This document shows positions 24,537 to 32,156 of a stretch of 64,000 bases of DNA, one piece after another. The DNA is from Muribaculaceae bacterium (GTDB lineage: Bacteria > Bacteroidota > Bacteroidia > Bacteroidales > Muribaculaceae), in the NCBI GenBank assembly GCA_017557425.1, contig JAFYYU010000016.1:62001-126000 (forward strand), in the 5' to 3' direction. The notes below the pieces were generated by a model. It saw only the letters and a program-made list of their open reading frames with translations. It was not told the origin of the DNA and did not search any database. Positions within the stretch are counted from its first letter, which is position 1; each line of letters starts with the position of its first letter. The translations under genes and the position numbers were made by a program.

Positions 24537-25547
24537 ATGGACAAACATAAAGACACGTATCAGTTCGGCAACATTATCAAGGTGATAGGTGTAGGCGGTG
24601 GTGGCAACAATGCAGTCAACCATATGTATTTACAGAATATCGATGGGGTCTCCTTCGTTGTCTCAGACACAGACAGATATCAACTTGAAGAGTCGTCAGT
24701 TCCTGACCGTGTGTTGCTAGGACCTAACACGACACTTGGGCAGAGCGCGTGCTATGACCATGAGGTAGCACGCCGTGCTGCAGAGGAGAGCCGGCCCGAA
24801 ATCTCCGCCCTCTTCGACGATGACACCAAGATGGTCATCATAACAGCCGGTATGGGTGGCGGCACTGGAACAGGTGCATCTCCTGTCGTGGCTCGCATCG
24901 CCCGCGAAAAAGTATTGCTAACCATTGGTCTCGTGACAATCCCCTTCCTGTTTGAGGGTTCCCTAAGGAATCTTAAGGCTCTTGCAGGTATCGAAGAAAT
25001 GAGCAAATATGTTGATGCCCTATTTATCGTCAACAATGAGCACCTGACCGAAATATACAGCGACATAAACGGTTCTAACGCGTATCTGAAGGCCGATGAA
25101 ACACTGACAACTGCCGTCAGCAGTCTCTGCGGGCTGATTACCATCAAAAGTAAGCTTAGCATGGACTTCAACGATGTGAACTCTACTTTGCGTAAAAGCG
25201 GAAATGCCTTTATCGTTTCAGGTTTTGGTACGGGTGAGCGGAGAGTGACCAAGGCTCTTGAAAATGCCTTGGAATCACATTTGCTCAAGAACTGTGATGT
25301 GTTCAGCTCCAAGAAAATTTTGATGGAATTCTATTACAATCCCCACAGTGAGTTTCCGCTCCTCATGGAGGAGATGAATGAGGTTCAAGAATTCATGGAA
25401 AACTTCGACGAGGAAGTGGACGTGGTTTGGAGCATGGCATTTGATAACAATTTAGAGGACCAGGTCAAGGTCACCATACTGGCAACAGGATTCAACGTGT
25501 CAATTCATGAACCCTATCCCGTTGATAAAGAGCAAACCGTTGAATAA
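24537..25547 (+). CDS. FtsZ paralogue lacking the C-terminal tail
   Basis: A 336-residue tubulin-superfamily GTPase. N-domain: IIKVIGVGGGGNNAVNHM (13-30) and the tubulin signature GGGTGTG at 107-113. The T7 loop reads S-M-D-F-N-D (208-213) where cellular FtsZ has N-x-D-x-x-D, so the Asn is Ser but both Asp residues stay; GTP hydrolysis between subunits may still work. It ends soon after the core, without the linker and conserved peptide that bind FtsA/ZipA, so it should not join the division ring in the normal way. ATG 24537 is chosen over an overlapping TTG at 24507. FtsZ is a frequent target of phage inhibitors, so a decoy is one hypothesis; another is a separate filament that segregates the element. 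Confidence 0.9.
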   Translation: MDKHKDTYQFGNIIKVIGVGGGGNNAVNHMYLQNIDGVSFVVSDTDRYQLEESSVPDRVLLGPNTTLGQSACYDHEVARRAAEESRPEISALFDDDTKMVIITAGMGGGTGTGASPVVARIAREKVLLTIGLVTIPFLFEGSLRNLKALAGIEEMSKYVDALFIVNNEHLTEIYSDINGSNAYLKADETLTTAVSSLCGLITIKSKLSMDFNDVNSTLRKSGNAFIVSGFGTGERRVTKALENALESHLLKNCDVFSSKKILMEFYYNPHSEFPLLMEEMNEVQEFMENFDEEVDVVWSMAFDNNLEDQVKVTILATGFNVSIHEPYPVDKEQTVE

Positions 25548-25635
25548 GGCTACGAACCCTTTGGCAAGTACTTTCCTCACCTTTGTGACTTTTTTATCAG
25601 ATGATTTGTGTTTTTCTAAAAATTTTTATATATTT

Positions 25636-25902
25636 ATGGACGAAAAAAATGTATCAAGGGCCGCTCACAGCGATTCAAGTGAACAGGACTCGTTGTTTGA
25701 AGCAGTAGCGAGGCAATTTGTTGCAAACAGTAGTACGACAACCGCCACGGTGATGTTTGACAACGGCATCGGCTACAACCGGGCCTGTCATATTGTTGAA
25801 CAACTTGAGGCAGCTGGCATTGTAGGCCCACACCGCGGCCGCAAACCTCGAGAGGTGCTTGTTGACCTTGCAACGCTTGAGGCCATGCTGAAAAAGACCT
25901 GA
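25636..25902 (+). CDS. free-standing FtsK gamma-like winged helix (second copy)
   Basis: 88 residues, clearly paralogous to the protein at 23919 over the full length (NGIGYNRACHIVEQLEAAGI, then VGPHRGRKPREVLVDLATLEAML). I start at ATG 25636 (MDEKNVSRAAHS) because the longer frame overlaps the FtsZ gene end. The N-terminal 20 residues are diverged. It lies 88 bp after the FtsZ paralogue and 54 bp before the RavA-like gene. The two copies flanking FtsZ suggest local duplication. Confidence 0.8.
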   Translation: MDEKNVSRAAHSDSSEQDSLFEAVARQFVANSSTTTATVMFDNGIGYNRACHIVEQLEAAGIVGPHRGRKPREVLVDLATLEAMLKKT

Positions 25903-25956
25903 TATAGCCTTGATCCAGCTCAATAAGTATCTCCGTGCCCTAGGAACTGATAATAA

Positions 25957-27513
25957 ATGAAAGTTGAAACTCAAATAAAAACATTGCTCAAGGTGCTGTC
26001 TCAAGGCATCTTCGAAAAGGAGCACATTCTTGCGATGGCCTTGCTGAGTGCAATCGCAGGGGAGAGCATTTTCCTGCTTGGCCCTCCCGGCACGGCAAAG
26101 AGTCTCGTCGCCCGTCGGCTGAAGATGGCTTTTAAGGATAGCCGTGCCTTTGAATACCTCATGTCTCGCTTCAGCACCCCGGATGAAATCTTCGGGCCGG
26201 TATCGATATCCCTGCTGAAGAACGAAGACCGCTATGAACGTGTGGTTGATGGCTTTCTGCCAACCGCTACCGTCGTTTTTCTGGATGAGATTTGGAAAGC
26301 CAGCCCCAGTATCCAGAACTCGCTGCTTACGGCTATCAATGAGCGAATCTTCCAAAACGGGCGTGAGACAATCCATTTGCCCATGAAAGGGCTGATAGCT
26401 GCCAGTAACGAACTGCCAGCCGAGGACGAAGGACTTGAGGCGCTGTGGGACCGCTTCCTGGTACGCATGGTGTCGAACTGCATCCATAGCGAAGCGTCGT
26501 TTTATAAGATGATCCGGCAGGAGACAGGTCCCGATCCAATTGTGCCCGACGATTGCCTGATAACAGATGAAATGTACGAAGCCTGGCAGCGCGGCATTGG
26601 CAAGATTGACATCCCCGATGGCATCTGCTATGCGATTACCGACATCCGCAAGCGATTGAAGAAAAAGACCAAGAATGACGAAGTGAACGAGATGGACTAT
26701 TATATCTCTGACAGGCGGTGGAAAAAATGTGTCAGATTGCTGCAGACGTCAGCTTTCCTGAATGACCGTAAAACCGTCGATGTGACGGATATCCCGCTGC
26801 TGATCCATTGCCTGTGGAACAAGGCCGAGACAATAACGGCGACGGTGGATATCGTGTTGAAGAGCATCACTGCCTCTATCTGTGACTGGCTTGACAAGAT
26901 GGAAAAAGACCTTGAGCGGGAATTGAAGTTCAGCGCCGAGCCGGCTATTCAACCTAAAGGCAAAAAGAAAACGGAGTCCTTCCTCTTGACCAACCTGATG
27001 TATTACTCGTTACAGAGTTTCCCCAAGGGTCAATGCCTGTTTTATAAACATGATTACAACCACCTCGACGCCAAGAAACCCATTGATGGCATACTCTATC
27101 GGGATGAGACGAAAAACGCATGGATTGTTCGTGCTATCTATACGGGGACACCGTTTGATTACAAAAGCAACAACAGTTCTCAAGTGAAAAAAGTGAAACT
27201 GTTGAAATGCAATGGTGGCATTATCGTTGACGGCACGCCATACGGCTTTGAAGGGATGGTGAATTCAATCATCAATGGGGGTGGTGCCACGGGAGACGGC
27301 ATCAAAGCCCATAATTGGGCCGAATCGGCGATAGAGATTATGAATAACGAAATACATCCACTACTCACACAGTTGCAAGAGAAGTTTGCCCGCACCACTC
27401 ATATGTTCCTCTCTAACGATGACTTGAAACTCGTCAACAAATATCTGTCGCAATGCGAGAAAAGATTCAATGAGGTGGCTGTGAAATTGAATAATGCCAA
27501 AGGGTTGCTATGA
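25957..27513 (+). CDS. RavA-like MoxR AAA+ ATPase
   Basis: A 518-residue MoxR-family ATPase. Walker A is LLGPPGTAKS (about 40-49), Walker B is TVVFLDEIWKASP near residue 98, sensor 1 is LIAASNELP near 150, and the FSTPDEIFGP segment between them is typical of RavA. The C-terminal 200 residues form a helical LARA-like extension. Its last 4 bases overlap the start of the vWA gene (ATGA), so the two are translationally coupled, as in ravA-viaA. MoxR-vWA pairs act as chaperones that load or mature target proteins; similar pairs occur in proposed NTP-dependent conflict systems. The target may be one of the neighbouring island proteins (inference). Confidence 0.9.
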   Translation: MKVETQIKTLLKVLSQGIFEKEHILAMALLSAIAGESIFLLGPPGTAKSLVARRLKMAFKDSRAFEYLMSRFSTPDEIFGPVSISLLKNEDRYERVVDGFLPTATVVFLDEIWKASPSIQNSLLTAINERIFQNGRETIHLPMKGLIAASNELPAEDEGLEALWDRFLVRMVSNCIHSEASFYKMIRQETGPDPIVPDDCLITDEMYEAWQRGIGKIDIPDGICYAITDIRKRLKKKTKNDEVNEMDYYISDRRWKKCVRLLQTSAFLNDRKTVDVTDIPLLIHCLWNKAETITATVDIVLKSITASICDWLDKMEKDLERELKFSAEPAIQPKGKKKTESFLLTNLMYYSLQSFPKGQCLFYKHDYNHLDAKKPIDGILYRDETKNAWIVRAIYTGTPFDYKSNNSSQVKKVKLLKCNGGIIVDGTPYGFEGMVNSIINGGGATGDGIKAHNWAESAIEIMNNEIHPLLTQLQEKFARTTHMFLSNDDLKLVNKYLSQCEKRFNEVAVKLNNAKGLL

Positions 27514-28877
27514 AAGACAATATAACGGATATCTCCAAGAAGTTACGGGAATACGATGACGCCTTTGACTTTTACATGGACAGGGGGCAGCTGCCCGACA
27601 GCATCCCTCAAGGAGACTTGTTGGGTGGTTTCATCAGCCAGACGGTTCAAGACAACCCTCAACTGGAGAGCCAGGACCCGTTGTGGATTGAGGTCCTGAA
27701 GGATGAGCTGATGAAGTTCATCGAGGCCATGCTGAAGCTCTTCCAACCCATTGAGGAGAACCATCGTCAAGAGAAGGCTTTGATCGCCGCTTTTGCTTTA
27801 GGCGATATCAATCAAAAACGTAAACTCTGGAGCCAAGTCTATAGGACCCTCAAATACCAGTACAAACCCTTTGAGGTGAATATAGATGGCTATGTGGAAC
27901 AGATGAAGAACAAGGATGACCTTGAAGCCATTTTCTCCTCATTGGTCAAGGACTGGGACAAGGCATGCGACCAACAGCTTCAACGCATGAAGGAAGTGGC
28001 TATCCGAAGAAATAAGAATAACTGGGAACATCGTGTGAAAGAATGGGGATTGGCTGACTATAAGCAACGCAAGAAAGTAGAGAAACTGGTTTATTCCTAT
28101 CCGGCATTGGCCGAAATTGTCCGCACTATGGGGCGAGAGCAGCCGCCTAAACGTGAAGACGAGATGGATAATACCATCAAGCGTTACCTGCCCCTGTTGC
28201 CGTCGCCCCCAAAGCCTGCTGTGGAGATTGACGAGGTGTCCAATGGAAACGACCTGAGGCATGTGCTGCCTGTTGAGATGGCCATCATGGCAGACCCACA
28301 GACAGAGGAGTTCTTCTACCTCAAGTATGCCACCAAGAAACTCCAATTGTTTGCCAACAAGCCCAAGGAGCAAAGCCAGATGAAAACGGAACAAACAAAG
28401 GAAAAGAAACCTCGACTGGAGAAAGGCCCCATCATCGTCAGCCTTGACACGAGTGGTTCGATGAGCGGGAAACGCATCCAATTGGCAAAATCCCTTCTCC
28501 TGCAACTGCTCAGAATGGCCAAGAAACAGAAACGCAAATGCTATCTGATATCCTTCTCGGTAAGGGCTCAGACTCTGGATCTGTCTCTTCCCGGGAGTTG
28601 GAGAAAACTCAACGACTTCCTGGACAACTCGTTCGTCGGCGGGACTGATGGCGAAGAGATGCTCAAAGATGCACTCAGGATGTTGCAAACTTCAAATTTC
28701 AGTATGGCCGATGTTTTAATCATCAGCGATTTCTACTTTAGTGTGCCACAGCCGAAAACGAGGGAAAAAATGAATAAGGAACGAGCCAAGGGCACACGTT
28801 TTTACGGGCTCAAGATACATAGTGGTTCGAATGCCTATAATAGTGTATTAGACAAGATATGGAGCGTTCAAATATGA
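27510..28877 (+). CDS. ViaA-like vWA-domain protein
   Basis: A 455-residue partner of the MoxR ATPase. The N-terminal 300 residues are helical and charged. The vWA domain starts near residue 308 with IIVSLDTSGSMSGKR, a complete MIDAS motif (D-x-S-x-S; Asp about 312), a Thr in SFVGGTDGEEM and a third MIDAS Asp in VLIISDFYF. This is the ViaA arrangement (long helical N-domain, C-terminal vWA). The metal site is intact, so ligand binding is likely. The stop overlaps the next ATG by 4 bases, tying the metalloprotease-like gene to this pair. Confidence 0.9.
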   Translation: MKDNITDISKKLREYDDAFDFYMDRGQLPDSIPQGDLLGGFISQTVQDNPQLESQDPLWIEVLKDELMKFIEAMLKLFQPIEENHRQEKALIAAFALGDINQKRKLWSQVYRTLKYQYKPFEVNIDGYVEQMKNKDDLEAIFSSLVKDWDKACDQQLQRMKEVAIRRNKNNWEHRVKEWGLADYKQRKKVEKLVYSYPALAEIVRTMGREQPPKREDEMDNTIKRYLPLLPSPPKPAVEIDEVSNGNDLRHVLPVEMAIMADPQTEEFFYLKYATKKLQLFANKPKEQSQMKTEQTKEKKPRLEKGPIIVSLDTSGSMSGKRIQLAKSLLLQLLRMAKKQKRKCYLISFSVRAQTLDLSLPGSWRKLNDFLDNSFVGGTDGEEMLKDALRMLQTSNFSMADVLIISDFYFSVPQPKTREKMNKERAKGTRFYGLKIHSGSNAYNSVLDKIWSVQI

Positions 28878-29488
28878 AACAGCCGCAATATTGGATAAAT
28901 CCCAACACCAGACTGAGATTTCCACAATTCTGTCTGGAATGGCAGGCTTGTGACAAGACCGACTTGTTGGGCTTTTGCAAAATGGATCACCCAAGACGCA
29001 AGACCTACCTCACTGGCACGACATGCATACACCTCATCCATAGTGAGGATTATTCGCGATTGTACATCCTGTACTACGAAGGCCAGGATTTTCAAAACCT
29101 GAGGCTTCAAAAATGGTTGAGGGAGAGCATCAGGGATACGATTATGGCAAGAGCAGCCATCGCCCTGCCACAACGACTACATGAACTCGAAAACAAGCAT
29201 CAGCTGTGGGCAAATAGTGTTACTGTCAAGAAACTGAGAAAAGGCACCTTGGGACAATGCACACATGATGGCCACATCTGCCTGTCACCACTAATAGTCA
29301 TCTTCCCTCCGGCACTGATGGATGAAACCATACTGCATGAGATGGCACACCTCAAGTACCTTCATCATCGCAAGTCTTTCTGGAGTTATCTGTCCCAATT
29401 GATGGGTTGCAACTCCAAGGAACGCAAAATGCTACACGATATGGCCCTCTCCAAGTACTGGTCCCTCTACACCTTCTTGATGAAGTAA
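28874..29488 (+). CDS. YgjP/SprT-like zinc metallopeptidase
   Basis: About 204 residues from ATG 28874, which overlaps the vWA stop as ATGA. The zincin motif H-E-M-A-H (residues 155-159) is followed by LKYLHHRKSFW, giving the third His ligand, as in YgjP (DUF45) and SprT-like proteins. The N-terminal half has the beta-rich look of that family but is diverged. Relatives include DNA-protein-crosslink proteases and tRNA-modification-linked peptidases; the substrate here is unknown. Tight coupling suggests that MoxR-vWA presents substrates to this protease (inference). Last gene of the apparent nine-gene operon. Confidence 0.8.
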   Translation: MKQPQYWINPNTRLRFPQFCLEWQACDKTDLLGFCKMDHPRRKTYLTGTTCIHLIHSEDYSRLYILYYEGQDFQNLRLQKWLRESIRDTIMARAAIALPQRLHELENKHQLWANSVTVKKLRKGTLGQCTHDGHICLSPLIVIFPPALMDETILHEMAHLKYLHHRKSFWSYLSQLMGCNSKERKMLHDMALSKYWSLYTFLMK

Positions 29489-29622
29489 CTGTCACCATCT
29501 GTAAAAAAGCGAAAAAGAAAATGGCCTTAAAGCCATTCTCTATGAAAGGCATAGAACAAGGCTTGGCAGCTCTCAAAATACTTCTGCAACCTTGAGAAGT
29601 AAAAAAATAGAAATTATTTGCG

Positions 29623-29660
29623 CCTCTGCCGCAATTTGGCCGAGGTGTGCTTTTTCTTTG
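29623..29660 (+). promoter_or_regulatory. 8-7-8 dyad promoter, copy 5
   Basis: CCTCTGCC (29623-29630), loop GCAATTT, GGCCGAGG (29638-29645), 7 nt, TTTCTTTG (29653-29660). Arms pair at 7 of 8 positions. It fixes the start of the next gene at 29686. Confidence 0.75.
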
Positions 29661-29685
29661 CACCAAATTTAACGTAAACAAGATT

Positions 29686-30258
29686 ATGGAAAAACCAAAA
29701 CAAAATCAAATGAACGAAGTTATCATCAACAACAAAGCGGAGATGCGACGAGTGGAAATGGCAGCAGGTCTGGAAAAACAAATCGAACGGCAAGCATGGA
29801 TGACCGTCTCACGAAAACGCCCCCTGACGGCGACCCACCTGGAAAGGTACGAGCAACAGCTCCTCTGGGACGAAGTCTCCCGAAACAACGAAATCGAATG
29901 GACCACCGAGATGGCCCTGCGATGGAAAGAAAAACTGAACTGGAACCTATTCTCAAGATGCGCCCACGGCCAGGCGGTAACGGCCGAAGGAATCGAAGCC
30001 CTCGCCCCCTTGTGGGACTGGAAAGCCCTCACCGCGAACCCCAACGTGAGAATGACCAACGAACTTGTCCGCAAGTTCATCGCCAAATGGGACTGGAGCG
30101 CAATGGCGTGGCGCTCATGGGAAGACTACGACGCCCGCGAGTTCTACTCCCAATTTTTCGAGCGAGTCCCCCTGAACGGATTCAGCGGATCGAAACTGGA
30201 GTTCGCCCTGCATCATCAAGAAGTGGAACGCCTGTGGAAAGAGATGAACGAGCAATGA
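29686..30258 (+). CDS. W-x-W repeat hypothetical protein (190 aa)
   Basis: Start at ATG 29686, downstream of the dyad promoter. The sequence has about three units of roughly 30 residues built around Trp pairs: LLWDEVSRNNEIEWTTEMAL, LNWNLFSRC, WDWKALTANPNVRMTNEL and WDWSAM. These units resemble short helical repeats (W-x-W, hydrophobic, S/T, N, then an amphipathic helix) used for protein binding. Rich in Arg and Glu, no membrane segment. Its stop overlaps the next start (ATGA). Confidence 0.65.
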   Translation: MEKPKQNQMNEVIINNKAEMRRVEMAAGLEKQIERQAWMTVSRKRPLTATHLERYEQQLLWDEVSRNNEIEWTTEMALRWKEKLNWNLFSRCAHGQAVTAEGIEALAPLWDWKALTANPNVRMTNELVRKFIAKWDWSAMAWRSWEDYDAREFYSQFFERVPLNGFSGSKLEFALHHQEVERLWKEMNEQ

Positions 30259-30731
30259 AGCAGCGGATACTCAAGAACCTGACAACGACCGGACGCCTGA
30301 CCCTGTTGGAGCAGATCTTCGCTCCTGGGGCGGGTGTCCGTCTTGAACAATCTTCATGCCGGTTGAGCGACATGGAATGGATGTTTGATTTCAATGTAGT
30401 GAACCTGGTCGAGTGCCGATTCACCTACGATAATGCAAACAACATCTTCACTGAATTGAGAAACCTGCTCATGCCCATTGCAGGAGTACACCCCAACTAC
30501 GGTCTGTTATGCTTCATCCATATCATACTACCAGACGGCAATAGTGATAACGAAGCATTCAGTAGGGATGTTCTAAGGTTTATCGATGACTGCAAGTCCT
30601 TGGATATGGTATTTGACCACTTCTTCAGCACTAGCAGCAACCGAGAAGACATTACCCTGCGTGTAGTCTTTGTCGATGGTGAGAAACTAGACAACATCTG
30701 TGAATGGGCAACAAAAGATTGTAGAATTTAA
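30255..30731 (+). CDS. hypothetical protein, possibly FtsZ C-domain-like
   Basis: A 158-residue protein coupled to the previous gene by a 4-base overlap; an antisense-like longer frame begins at 29796 but the overlap start is better. The second half (YGLLCFIHIILPDGN ... RDVLRFIDDCKSLDMVFDHFF ... EDITLRVVFVD) has the strand-helix-strand-strand order of the FtsZ C-terminal domain and a similar position for DMVF/DVVW. Similarity is weak and I see no T7-loop equivalent. The N-terminal half matches nothing. Treat the FtsZ link as a hypothesis for structure prediction. Confidence 0.55.
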   Translation: MKQRILKNLTTTGRLTLLEQIFAPGAGVRLEQSSCRLSDMEWMFDFNVVNLVECRFTYDNANNIFTELRNLLMPIAGVHPNYGLLCFIHIILPDGNSDNEAFSRDVLRFIDDCKSLDMVFDHFFSTSSNREDITLRVVFVDGEKLDNICEWATKDCRI

Positions 30732-30751
30732 TCAAAAAATGCGTATATTTG
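30719..30751 (+). promoter_or_regulatory. promoter of the RNase J-like gene
   Basis: -7 box TATATTTG at 30744-30751, 34 bp before the start; a TTG at 30719-30721 lies 22 nt upstream. No 8-7-8 dyad, so this gene seems to be outside that regulon. Confidence 0.6.
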
Positions 30752-30784
30752 CGGGTATTATAGAACTCTTTTTCATTATTAACA

Positions 30785-32080
30785 ATGGACATCAAGAATC
30801 ACAGAGGACTAAACCAGATTGGCGGCTGCATCACCGAGATTTCGACAGCCACTTCACGAGTATTCATTGATATGGGCCAGAACCTGCCAGGAGTCGGTGA
30901 ACCGACCACGCCCGAGCAGGACAAAGCCATGGTCGAGGGCATCTTTGCTCAAAACCGCAAGGAACATGAGGCTGTGTTCTACTCCCACACCCATGAGGAT
31001 CACATCGGCCTGTTCTGGGCTGTGCCAGATAATGTGCCCCAGTATTTGGGAGAGGCATCAAAGGCCATCTTCATTAAGAAGCACATGCTGATAAAACGGG
31101 CATTGCAGGAGAAAAAGGAGCACCTGGAGAAATCAAGTCCCCTGTATGACCTAATGAATGAAAAAATCCAGCATCAGGTGGCGCTGATCAAGAAGATAGA
31201 CCAGATGCGCACATGGCAACGCCCCATGACGAAACGCAGCCCCAAGCCGCTACAGGTGGGCGACATCTCCATAACGCCGTATTACTGCTGCCACTCATCA
31301 TTTGAGGGATATATGTTCCTCATCGAGGCCGACGACAAACGCATTTGGCATACCGGTGATTTCCGCGGCCATGGATATTTGAGTAAGGGCCTATACAAAA
31401 CACTGGAGACCTATGCCCGTGACATTGACACGCTCATCATCGAGGGGACAATGCTCGGACGCGATGAGCAGTGCTATACCGAGGCGGCCATCTCCAAGAG
31501 AATGCAATTCGTGATGCAGGCCTTCAAGAATGTGTTTGTCCTCGTATCTTCGACCGATATGGAACGGCTGGTATCCGTCAAGGATGCTGCGATGAAAGCA
31601 AAAGGCGGCTATAGACTCGACAAACGCGCCTGGTATATGTCCTGGGCCATGACCTACGCAACACATCAGTTCGGGAAACACTACCGCATGATGAATTTCG
31701 ATGTCAAATATGTGGATTTGATGGGCAAGCTACCGTCCACTGGTTTTGTCATCCCCGTGAACGTTTCCCTGATGGAGAGGGTACAATCGGCTTTACAACG
31801 CCTGGACCCTTCTGAGACCATACTCATCTACTCTTCGTGGGATGGTTATTACAAAGACCCCGAGCAGGTCGCCGTCAATCCCCGTTACAAACAGTTCCGC
31901 GAGATGTTCGACAACGTGGTGGATATCCACACCAGCGGTCATGCCGACCGCGAGACTCTGTCTCGTGTCATCAACACCATCCATCCCAAGGAGTCCATCA
32001 TCGGCATCCACAAAGAACCTGACACTTCGCTCAAATCCCTTGACATCAGCGATGAACTGAAGGAGAAGGTGAAGGAATAA
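30785..32080 (+). CDS. RNase J-like metallo-beta-lactamase-fold hydrolase
   Basis: A 431-residue MBL-fold protein. The HxHxDH metal motif is YSHTHEDHIG near residue 67; further ligands are His in YYCCHSSFEG, the HTGDFRGHG motif and a late IHTSGHADRETL followed by IHPKESIIGIHKEP. The last two segments are typical of the beta-CASP ribonuclease J family (HTSGHA, IPIHTE). RNase J degrades RNA 5'-3' or cuts internally; this protein is shorter than cellular RNase J (about 550) and lacks its C-terminal domain. The metal site looks complete. It lies in a run of nuclease or phosphoesterase genes at the end of the system. Confidence 0.85.
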   Translation: MDIKNHRGLNQIGGCITEISTATSRVFIDMGQNLPGVGEPTTPEQDKAMVEGIFAQNRKEHEAVFYSHTHEDHIGLFWAVPDNVPQYLGEASKAIFIKKHMLIKRALQEKKEHLEKSSPLYDLMNEKIQHQVALIKKIDQMRTWQRPMTKRSPKPLQVGDISITPYYCCHSSFEGYMFLIEADDKRIWHTGDFRGHGYLSKGLYKTLETYARDIDTLIIEGTMLGRDEQCYTEAAISKRMQFVMQAFKNVFVLVSSTDMERLVSVKDAAMKAKGGYRLDKRAWYMSWAMTYATHQFGKHYRMMNFDVKYVDLMGKLPSTGFVIPVNVSLMERVQSALQRLDPSETILIYSSWDGYYKDPEQVAVNPRYKQFREMFDNVVDIHTSGHADRETLSRVINTIHPKESIIGIHKEPDTSLKSLDISDELKEKVKE

Positions 32081-32090
32081 GCCTGAAATG

Positions 32091-32121
32091 TTGATTTATA
32101 GAAATAGAAATCGTATTATTG
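32091..32121 (+). promoter_or_regulatory. promoter of the 32157 gene
   Basis: TTG at 32091-32093, 20 nt, TATTATTG at 32114-32121 (one mismatch to TAnnTTTG). This supports the start at 32157 rather than the in-frame ATG at 32088. Confidence 0.5.
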
Positions 32122-32156
32122 CAGAGCATTATCAATCACAAAAACCAACATATATT

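Noticed and set aside
29521..29595. 24-codon frame after the protease gene
   Set aside because: Too short, no ribosome binding site, and it precedes the dyad promoter without conservation evidence.
17025..29660. Dyads before -7 boxes as Rho-independent terminators of the previous genes
   Set aside because: The T-run after the arms is part of the promoter and the 7-nt spacing to the -7 box is invariant, which fits operators better than terminators.
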